Assembly: GCA_009760885.1 (NCBI GenBank)
Contig: CM019703.1
Span: forward strand, 13,865,959-13,929,958
DNA length: 64,000 bases
DNA from: Achatina immaculata
Taxonomy: Eukaryota > Mollusca > Gastropoda > Stylommatophora > Achatinidae
Direction: 5' to 3'
The position numbers and the translations under genes are program-made. Shown here piece after piece: positions 56,317-64,000 of this stretch; position 1 is the stretch's first letter; the number at the start of each line of letters is the position of its first letter. The notes beneath the pieces were generated by a model. The model made no database searches. It was given only the letters and a program-made list of their open reading frames with translations, and had not been told where the DNA came from.

Positions 56317-56516
56317 GTCCTATGATTAAGGTCTAGTTGTTGGGATAGAATTGTGCGATTAAGGTCTAGTTGTTGGGATAGAATTGTGCGATTAAGGTCT
56401 AGTTGTTGGGATAGAATTGTGCGATTAAGATCTAGTTGTTGGGATAGAATTGTGTGATTAAGGTCTAGTTGTTGGGATAGAAATGTGTGATTAAGGTCTC
56501 GTTGGGATAGAATTGT
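56317..56516. repeat. 33-bp minisatellite, 6 copies
   Basis: The unit is GATTAAGGTCTAGTTGTTGG plus GATAGAATTGTGC. An LDLNRTILSQQ frame on the minus strand is an artefact. Confidence 0.96.
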
Positions 56517-56625
56517 GGCAGCCATCATGGCTTTTGCTCTTTGGGACACATTGCTTAAGACGGAACGATATCTATTGTAGATGGAAAGCAGTTCGGAGAG
56601 AAGAGAGCAAGGACCTGCTGTGGTG

Positions 56626-56705
56626 ATGATAATAATAATAATATTAGTACTGCTAATAATAATAATAATATTAGTACTGCTAATAATAATAGTAATTATC
56701 ATCAT
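56626..56705. repeat. (AAT)n-rich repeat
   Basis: Two copies of a block with AATAATAATATTAGTACTGC lie side by side, then AT-rich sequence. Confidence 0.88.
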
Positions 56706-56727
56706 CCATGTCTGTCAAGTCTAGATC

Positions 56728-57190
56728 ACAGTATCATCTTTATAACATGTCACCTGTGTCTTGTACGTTTCTATCACAGTGTCATCTTTCTAACATGTCG
56801 CATGTATCTTGTACGTTTATATATCACAGTGTCATCTTTATAACATGTCACCTGTGTCTTGTGCGTTCCTATCACAGTGTCATCTTTATAACATGTCGCA
56901 TGTGTCTTGTACGTTTATATATCACAGTGTCATCTTTCTAACATGTCTCTTGTGTCTTGTACGTTTCTATCACATTGTCATCTTTATAACACGTCGCATG
57001 TGTCTTGTACGTTTATATATCACATTGTTATCTTTATAACATGTCCCCTGTGTCTTGTGCGTTCCTATCACAGTGTCATCCTTCTAACATGTCACCTGTG
57101 TCTTGCATGTTTCTATCACGTATCATCTTTCTAACTTGTCACCCGAGTCTTGTAGGTTTCTATCACAGTGTCATCTTTATAACATAAGTC
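56728..57190. repeat. 49-bp minisatellite with 98-bp higher-order dimer
   Basis: The unit is TATCACAGTGTCATCTTTAT, AACATGTCACCTGTGTCTTG and TACGTTTC. Units with GTTTATATA and GTTTC/GTTCC alternate, so frames recur every 98 bases (56809, 56907, 57005). Confidence 0.95.
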
Positions 57191-57349
57191 ATTTGGAACT
57201 TACAGGACTAAGTCACAGTGTTGTGTTAATAACACGGTGTCATTTGTGATTCTGTGGCTCAGATCACGGTGTCCGTTTCACAAATTCGATCGTGACTGTC
57301 GCACAGTAATCTGTACTGTTTATATTGCATTGTCTTTTTATTGTTTAAG

Positions 57350-57530
57350 AAGTAATACCCTAGATATTATTCCAGAAAAATTCCCTGGACGTTATTCCAG
57401 AAATATTGCCCTTGACGTTATTCCAGAATTGTTGCCCTTGACGTTATTAGAAATATTGCCCTTTGACGTTATTATAAATATTACCCCTTGACGTTATTAT
57501 AAATATTGCCACTTGACGTTATTTCATTTC
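57350..57530. repeat. ~26-bp tandem repeat, 6 copies
   Basis: Blocks CTTGACGTTATTCCAGAAAT plus ATTGCC with deletions in later copies. Confidence 0.88.
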
Positions 57531-57785
57531 ACATTTTACAGTATTTTCTGTTTTCTTTTTATCTTTTGTAACACATTTTTTTCTTATGTTATGTCGTAAG
57601 TCCTCTTCTGTCTCAGTCAAACTTCTTTCATTTATAGTTTCAGCTTAACTCTCAGGCACGCCCCAGTTCTGTTTTCACGACCAGAGTTTGACCTGGTTTT
57701 CTTCATCATCGTTTAGCTTTAAGATCAATTCCTGTTTAGTTATGCCATCATTTTTCACTTTCTTCTTGTTCTCCTCCTCCTTCTT
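57531..57785. other. No gene seen
   Basis: T/C-rich unique-looking sequence. Confidence 0.35.
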
Positions 57786-57788
57786 CTA

Positions 57789-58140
57789 CATGCCTCCATG
57801 AATTATAAAATTTAAAAGTTATCTTAAACTGCTCTTACAGACACCGAATACAATTAATTGTTTTCTGAATAGTCCCGAACATTTTTGTTTAGTAGATAGT
57901 CATTTATAATGTATGTAGTTACTTCTGAACTGAGTGAATGTTTAAGAGCGAAACGTAAATGTTATATTTTATTTTATGTCTCTCAGTTTCAATGTTAATT
58001 ATGTTTGTTACATGAACAGCATATTTGTAGAATGTCTGGAATAGAGTGAAAGATGTATGATAAAGGACAGAATGTCAGACGGACCTGCGTGCCTAATTCT
58101 TAACCCTTTTGAAATAAAGATCAATCAGTCAGTCAATCTT
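57789..58140 (+). mobile_element. CR1-like LINE 3' UTR, second long copy
   Basis: From TGCCTCCATGAATTATAAAA to AATAAAGATCAATCAGTCAG it aligns with 32805-33150 with scattered substitutions and a few indels (for example GAACAGCATATT versus GAACATATT). It begins at the last codons (the YMPP-stop region) and lacks coding sequence upstream. The tail is TCAG/TCAA. Confidence 0.92.
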
Positions 58141-58149
58141 CTATTCCTC

Positions 58150-58195
58150 CTCCTTCTTCTTCTTCTTCTTCTTCTCTCTGTCTTTCTTTCTCTCA
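58150..58195. repeat. (CTT)n and (TCTT)n
   Basis: CTTCTTCTT run then CTTTCTTTCT. Confidence 0.85.
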
Positions 58196-58299
58196 GTATT
58201 CTCTTTTTATACAACACAATATTCATTCCTCTAACATTCCACGTATAGACCAACCATACATCATTGTTGCGTACGTTTTCGGCCTCGCCTTTGTCTCGT

Positions 58300-58545
58300 G
58301 CAACAATTTATCATCTGTCATAGACAGTGATAAAACTTTGCCAATTTATCGTCTGTCGTAGCCAGTGATAAAACTGCCACGTTAATCGTTTGTCAGAGAC
58401 GACGATAAAACTTTGTCACTTTATCGTCTGTCGTAGACAGTGCTAAAACTTTGTCACTTTATCGTCTGTCGTAGACAGTGCTAAAACTTTGTCACTTTAT
58501 CGTCCGTCGCAGACAGTGCTAAAACTTTGTCACTTTATCATCGCG
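58300..58545. repeat. ~38-bp tandem repeat, 6 copies
   Basis: The unit is TTTGTCACTTTATCGTCTGT plus CGTAGACAGTGCTAAAAC. Each unit contains the short dyad CTGTCGTAGACAG, so transcripts could form repeated small hairpins. Confidence 0.93.
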
Positions 58546-59035
58546 GAGTTTAATATCACCAGTTTATCCAGTTACGGTTACCTTCTGTATGTCTTTCCCG
58601 TGTTACCCATTCCTTTCTCACTTTGTGTCGATCTCCGCTCTCCGGCCTATCAGTCTTGTCGACCTATTTCCCGTGCTCTGCCTTAAAAAGCAAATGTGGC
58701 TCAATAAGCTTTCGGAAGGGTTATTTTGGGGATTTTTTTTTCAGCTGGGGGTGGGGGAAGGGTGATTGGGGGGGGGGGGGGAGGGACAGCGTTCCATCAA
58801 CTCCGGCTACTATGCTCCTAGTAATCTTGTCTCTTCTCCTGGGACCGATTCTCTCAGTCACTTTTAAAATCGCCCTCTCAATCAGTTCCACGAGTTGGGA
58901 GAAGATGGTGTGGTCGAGAAGAAATCACGGCCCCCGGTTTTTAGGTGGAGATGAATTTATATTCTTTCTGCCGTTTTACAGCATCGCCGCCATCACAACC
59001 ACCATCATAAAACCGCCATCTTGTGCTACTTATAG
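58546..59035. other. No gene recognised; G-run
   Basis: A run of about 14 G at 58768-58781. The 219-codon frame here ends in (CATA)n and is not supported. Confidence 0.4.
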
Positions 59036-59037
59036 AT

Positions 59038-59077
59038 TGCATGCATGCATATATACATACATACATACATACATACA

Positions 59078-59111
<34 letters not shown>

Positions 59112-59402
59112 CGCACATACATATTTATATATATACATACATATATACGGACATACATATATATATATATAATACATATATACATTACATACACCCATAC
59201 ACATAATACATGCGTACATATATACATATATAATGCATACATGCTTACACACACGTGCACACACGCAGATACACATATATAATACACGCCATACACATAA
59301 TACGTGCACACAATACATAGACGCACATACACATATATATATACACATACATACACATATACATATACATACACGCACATACACATATGCATAATACACA
59401 CA
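59038..59402. repeat. (CATA)n and related CA/TA-rich tract
   Basis: A pure CATA run (59050-59107) followed by about 300 bases of mixed ATATAC, ACACAC and CATACA sequence. Y/I/H-rich and C/V/Y-rich frames on the two strands are artefacts. Confidence 0.93.
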
Positions 59403-59424
59403 TATTATCCTATGGTATTTACAT

Positions 59425-59565
59425 GCCGTGCTGGTAGAAAGTGTTATTGCCTTCACATGTCTAAGCCATTACAGCAGGGTGAGGTGGGGACCTCAGCCAC
59501 AGCCCTCGCTGCCTTTGTTTTCCCAGAGAAGCCCCAGGTACCCATATCTTGGGGCTGGGTTGGCC
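59425..59565 (-). mobile_element. Unnamed interspersed repeat, inverted copy
   Basis: The reverse complement contains GGGTACCTGGGGCTTCTCTG, GAAAACAAAGGCAGCGAGGG and CATGTGAAGGCAATAACACT. These blocks match GGGTACC..GG, GAAAACAGAGGTACCGAAGA and ATGTGAAGGCAGTAACACTT in the same order at 63488-63600. Confidence 0.65.
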
Positions 59566-59935
59566 GTGGAGCCGATCAATCCGAGACAGTTTGGCCCGGT
59601 ATGGAATCGTAATAAAGAATCTTCTGTATGGAATCGTAATGAAGAATCTTCTGGTAGGCCGTAATGGTTACCAGAGGTAAATCTGGGCATTTCTCTATCG
59701 CCTGCGTTAATGGTATATTAGAACAAGATGTCCTTCTTTCGGTCTTTGGAGCATTATACTTGTTCCTGCAGGTGGTCGTGGTCTCATTCTCTGTCCTGCA
59801 TATTTCTTCATTTGTTGCAGAATTCGGGACACTTTCTCCATGCCGAGTAGGGTATGCACTACAGGAGAGGCAAGGCAAAGTGACTGGTCCTTGCAGTACT
59901 GGAACTGCTTGTTACTGTGACTTAATATGCTAATC
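59566..59935. other. No gene recognised
   Basis: A 20-base block (GGAATCGTAATAAAGAATCT) is present twice at 59604-59650. Otherwise unique-looking. Confidence 0.4.
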
Positions 59936-59939
59936 CAGC

Positions 59940-60537
59940 GTTGGTAGAATGGGCTGTGAGAGAAGCTTGGTAGAATGGGCTGTGAGAGAAGCTTTGTAGA
60001 ATGGGCTGTGAGGGAAGCTTGGTAGAATGGGCTGTGAGAGAAGCTTGGTAGAATGGGCTGTGAGGGAAGCTTGGTAGAATGGGCTGTGAGAGAAGCTTGG
60101 TAGAATGGGCTGTGAGAGAAGCTTGGTAGAATGGGCTGTGAGAGAAGCTTGGTAGAATGGGCTGTGAGAGAAGCTTGGTAGAATGGGTAGTGAGAGAAGC
60201 TTGGTAGAATGGGCTGTGAGAGAAGCTTGGTAGAATGGGCTGCGAGAGAAGCTTGGTAGAATGGGCAGTGAGAGAAGCTTGATGGAATGGGTTGTGAGAG
60301 AAGCTTGGTAGAATGGGCTGTGAGAGAATCTTGGTAGAATGGGTTGTGAGGGAAGCTTGGTAGAATGGGCTGTGAGAGAATCTTGGTAGAATGGGTTGTG
60401 AGGGAAGCTTGGTAGAATGGGCTGTGAGAGAAGCTTTGTAGAATGGGCTGTGAGAGAAGCTTTGTAGAATGGGCTGTAATGGAAGCTTGGTAGAATGGGC
60501 TGTGATGGAAGCTTTGTAGAATGGGCTGTGAGGGAAG
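59940..60537. repeat. 26-bp minisatellite, about 23 copies
   Basis: The unit is AAGCTTGGTAGAATGGGCTG plus TGAGAG. Variants include AAGCTTTG, GAATCTTGG and TGATGG. A 216-residue minus-strand frame (QPILPSFSHSPFY-type) is an artefact: 26 is not a multiple of three but three units give a stop-free cycle. Confidence 0.96.
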
Positions 60538-60559
60538 CTACTCACCAGAATGATGCTCG

Positions 60560-61255
60560 ACAGAACCCACAACTAACATCTGCCGACTTGATAACGTTTT
60601 CAAAGACGTAAGTACCAGTACAAGTATATTCCAGTATATTAACGTACCGCTGAAGAGGTCGGCAGTGTTTTTAACAATCCGGTTCAGATTTTTAAAAAAA
60701 CTTTTTCTTTCTCCAGTTTTTGTTGCTGTATTTGCATGCCTTTTTTTCCTGCCACGAAATAGTGGAACATGCTTTTGTGTGGTTCCATTACATGGCTTCT
60801 GTTTCCTAGCAGTGTGTTTATCACACGTGGCAGCTACCAACGTTTAGTTTCTGTGCTATGTTTTAGAGCGTAAGATTCTTGAAGTAGTCCTCACCTTCAC
60901 AGCTCTTTAGATAGCCACCATCTATTTGTCAGAATGCTGCCTCGTTGAATGTGGTGGTGTTCAGAGTATCGCTGATAACTCTGAATCCATCGCATCCAAG
61001 GCAGCCTCTTTCCTTGTTTTCCATGAATCATGCACTCCCATCTTTGATATGTCTAGGCCTCCATGTCTTTTGATATTTGGCAAAGAATTATTACCTCAGT
61101 TTCTTTTCTTGATGTAGCCGTGGAACCAGTTACATAAGGATTATCCATCGATGTCCTTGGTTGGCGATCGACTAAGCAATAACCAGCCAGTACACGCTGT
61201 GGCATCTTGGAAGGCAGCAACACATTCTCTCCGCCTCTCACGGTCTACAGATGTA
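60560..61255. other. No gene recognised
   Basis: Short frames on both strands carry no motif. Confidence 0.35.
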
Positions 61256-61261
61256 AGGATT

Positions 61262-61430
61262 CATCATCATCAGTCCTCTGTTCCCCCAGTGAAGCATAAG
61301 GCGTCAACAAAGGTTCCCCAGCTTCTTGAGCAAATCGGGATACCTCGGACCGTGTCTTTCCCGCTTCCTGTAGTTTTTCGTGTATTGTGCGTCTCTATGT
61401 TCCTAATGGAATGTAAGGATTAGTTAGAAG
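61262..61430 (-). mobile_element. Possible LINE 3' end with TGATGATGA tail
   Basis: A minus-strand reading gives WGTFVDALCFTGGTEDDDE, similar in form to the WxxFVxALC..EEDD ends of RTE-type proteins, followed by GATGATGAATCC. Short and uncertain. Confidence 0.3.
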
Positions 61431-63480
61431 TATATTTAGTCGTCCTTGCTGTCTTGTTGATTTCCTGTTACACAAACCAATGGGTGGCTGTGTTAGATAC
61501 ATGTTTCTAGATTAATGCTGTTTGTAATATCAGTCCGTATATAACAGTAATTATGTTTTGCAATTATTTCTTCCACCTGCATACACGAATGGATTGCCAT
61601 TATCTGGTTGAAGTTAATGAACAGCAGTTTTAGTATTTCAGAAAACGCATCTCCCTTCGGCTCATTTAAGGGCACATTAAGACCCGGTGGTTTTATTGGA
61701 AAACGTAATTGGAACCAGGAACCTGTGGGAATTTGATAAATCCGTCTCGCGGTAACAGCTGATGTGGCGCCTTGCTGTGGCATGCGGCAGGCCTTTCTAG
61801 CCAGACAAAAGAGCTGGCTAATGAAGTTGGAAGTAGCAGTGATACGCAGTACCATTGTTTAATCCAGAAAATGGATCGATATGTTTAACCTTTACTGTAA
61901 AGGTCGACAGTGTTATGCTGGTCTTTTCGACGGGAGTTAAACGACCTACATGTAAACCTGGACAAATATTAAGTGATACCTTATATAGCATTCGAAGGTC
62001 CGTCATCAGTTTCCGTGATTCATGTTTAGAAAGAATGTTGAAAATTTTATCTCAGAAATGTAATTGTGAAGTTCATGAAAAGAAGAAGAAGAAGAAGAAA
62101 AGAGATGCTGCTTCTGAGATATCGTTGTGTGTGAATCTGCAGCGTAGCTTGACTTAGAGCCGTCAGATTGCATCCTTTAATGAGTGGAGCACATGTCCTC
62201 AAGAATAAGTGATCGCCCTTTAGGGCTGTGCCAAGATCTGTGAAATAATAGCAGATAAATATCTCTTTGTATGAAGCAAACCTCTGTGCCATGCCAACAA
62301 GTTTATCTGCCCCATCCACACTGCCAGGCTATGGATGATTGTAATAAGAGCTACACGATTTGGCCGAAATATTCGCCTTTGAATTAGTTACAGGATCTCC
62401 ATGTTTTTATGTGATTCAGTTTTTTAATAGAATTTTTTTTTAAATGAAGCAAATGAAACGTAGAAGTGATTTAGAAAAATAAAAAAAAAATTAACTCCGT
62501 TACATTTAGAATTTTTTTTTTCTGCCTTAAAGGTTTAGCTTTAAAGTGACCATTTATTCTGATTCTCTGCGGGCGCCGGTGATAAGTTGAAACAGAAAAA
62601 TGGTTGCTCTTGTTTATTAAACCCACCGAGACCTTCGTCATTTTTTTTCTTTTAATGTTAAATGGTCAGTTTTCTGCAGTTTGTAAGTTTCGCTTGGAGA
62701 TAAATGCAGCCGTGATAAATCTAGCTCTTGCAGCTTGGCTATGATTTATATTCTTAGGATAAATTTTCATTACGCTAGAGGGAGGGGGGGGGGGAGGTTG
62801 GAGGGAAAGAAAATGTAGCCTCAGATCCAGTGACAAGCTGGCGTAGGTAGTCGCTCCTCTCTTGACATATGTGGTGGGTTGTTTTAGAATTTAATCAGTG
62901 GGATTGGATGCACGTGTCCCGGCTGGTTGGTCGGCCACACGAAGGGTGGTGGAGCTGTTAGACCGGTTTCTTGTTTCCCCGCAGTATTGAATCGCCCCGT
63001 CGTTAGACTTGGGCTGTTTTGATTGGAGGGTAAGAAGGTTCCTTCCTGTTTGCGTAACGTGGCATTTGATTGGTGTCTCTTATCTAAATATAAATTGCCA
63101 AGAATTTTGTCACGTGACCGCTGTGTGTTATCTCAGTCTGGTTTATTTTAATCAGGAGTCGGGGGGGGGGGGGCTATGTATGTGGTCTGGGCACGTTGGT
63201 CAGACTGATGGGATGGCGTCTGTATAATTTTCTGGAGTATTGGAGAATATGTCTGGAATCTTGAGCTTCATACGGCTGTTCCATGATAGAATGGTAAAGT
63301 TATAGTGTTTCCGTGAAACATTGCCTTCTGTCTGGGAGCTCTCACAGCTGAAGTTCTTGATGAGTTAGGGATTTTTTTTTTTTTGGAGATAATTGACGTC
63401 TCAGCCGTCTCCTTTATAACTGTCTGTCTGCCTATCTGTCTGTCTGTCGTCCTGCCTGCCTGCCTTTGAAATACCCAGAA
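61431..63480. other. No gene recognised
   Basis: Mostly unique-looking DNA. It has a (GAA)n run at 62083-62100, A/T runs at 62432-62520, G-runs near 62787 and 63161, and TGTCTG/TGCC repeats at 63421-63465. Frames of up to 120 codons (61493-61855 minus) have no recognised motif. Confidence 0.35.
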
Positions 63481-63484
63481 TAAA

Positions 63485-63605
63485 AAAAATGGGTACCCCG
63501 GGTTTCACTAAGAAAACAGAGGTACCGAAGACAGGCCCAGGGATCCCTACCTTAAATGATATCGTGACCTAGAAATGTGAAGGCAGTAACACTTCACACC
63601 CTGCT
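63485..63605 (+). mobile_element. Unnamed interspersed repeat, direct copy
   Basis: Partner of 59425-59565: ATGGGTACCCCGGGTTTCAC, GAAAACAGAGGTACCGAAGA, GGCCCAGGGATCCCTACCTT, ATGTGAAGGCAGTAACACTT and CACCCTGCTACGG occur in the same order. Confidence 0.65.
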
Positions 63606-63727
63606 ACGGTATGCACATGCCGCAGTATTCAGTCTGGGTATATTGGAAGATGCTGAATTAAGATTTATAGCGCCAGTACAGAAATTCTCCGACTAAGTTG
63701 ATCGTTCCGCAACCCGACACATAAGTC

Positions 63728-64000
63728 CGTTTGTATGTTAACTCCGAGCCATGTTTTTGCTAACTGCTAGTATGTTAACTCCGAACCATGTTTTTGCTAG
63801 CTGCTAGTATGTTAACTCTGAGCCATGTTTTGCTAGCTGCTAGTATGTTAACTCCGAACCATGTTTTTGCTAGCTGCTAGTATGTTAACTCTGAGCCATG
63901 TTTTGCTAGCTGCTAGTATGTTAACTCCGAACCATGTTTTTGCTAGCTGCTAGTATGTTAACTCTGAGCCATGTTTTGCTAGCTGCTAGTATGTTAACTC
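63728..64000. repeat. ~37-bp minisatellite running off the window end
   Basis: The unit is GCTAGTATGTTAACTCCGAA plus CCATGTTTTTGCTAGCT, alternating with CTGAGCCATGTTTTGCTAGCT, so a two-unit period is present. About seven copies are visible and the array continues beyond 64000. Confidence 0.95.

Noticed and set aside
58623..59456. Frames of 171-219 codons rich in Y, I, H or C
   Set aside because: They depend on the (CATA)n and CA/TA tract.
59922..60572. 216-codon minus-strand frame
   Set aside because: It lies on the 26-bp minisatellite; the repeating QPILPSFSHSPFY pattern follows the array.
61493..61855. 120-codon minus-strand frame as a gene
   Set aside because: No recognisable domain; could be chance or an unknown exon, but nothing positive supports it.

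Overview
The window looks like nuclear DNA from an animal, most likely a lophotrochozoan invertebrate such as a mollusc; that placement is inference. Supporting signs are decayed mariner transposases, several RTE-like and CR1-like non-LTR retrotransposon fragments, a tRNA-derived SINE, a hAT-type MITE, a spliced-looking coding exon with a GT donor, a TATA/Inr promoter, and very many micro- and minisatellites. There are no operons, ribosome-binding sites, phage genes or CRISPR arrays. Nearly every long open frame here is a tandem repeat whose unit is free of stops, or a piece of a dead transposon.

Layout. 0-8 kb: minisatellites, a mariner with both terminal inverted repeats (1661-2958), a SINE with target-site duplication (6590-6843). 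8.3-9.8 kb: the 3' half of an RTE-like LINE. 10.6-12.3 kb: two large minisatellites. 13-16.6 kb: a hAT MITE (13091-13288) and a (AG)n-tailed LINE (13998-15667) lying inside a 58-bp minisatellite. 17.8-18.9 kb: a second mariner. 19-22 kb: a short (AG)n-tailed LINE and a 1.1-kb 31-bp minisatellite. 22.5-26.4 kb: a SINE, copies of an unnamed ~300-bp interspersed family (called R300 here), and minisatellites. 26.6-29.2 kb: a 1304-bp segment present twice in tandem with no difference seen. 29.3-32.2 kb: a 24-bp array of about 51 copies and a 41-bp array. 32.6-38.5 kb: LINE 3' end, R300 copies and an RTE-like 5' half carrying the endonuclease. 39.4-40.4 kb: two more (AG)n-tailed LINE copies, one with a 5' inversion.

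The part most like a host gene is 40.4-45.4 kb. It is poor in transposons, has a well-spaced TATA box and initiator at 40724-40757, and holds one convincing coding exon (44613-45300) ending at a splice donor. The product is not recognised; the rest of the gene should lie beyond 45.3 kb or outside the window.

From 45.4 kb to the end: more LINE 3' ends, one R300 copy, a LINE with (ATG)n tail and clear target-site duplication (54664-55382), and at least ten further tandem arrays, the last running off the window end.

Main theme: transposon ends and tandem repeats are linked. One R300 copy has grown an 11-unit, 34-bp minisatellite from a segment bounded by a 10-bp direct repeat that is already present in a non-expanded R300 copy. 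The 48-bp minisatellite at 4.5-5.0 kb resembles the 3' end of the SINE. LINE 3' tails carry different microsatellites copy by copy. No new enzymatic system was found; the repeat-birth pattern is the most interesting signal.
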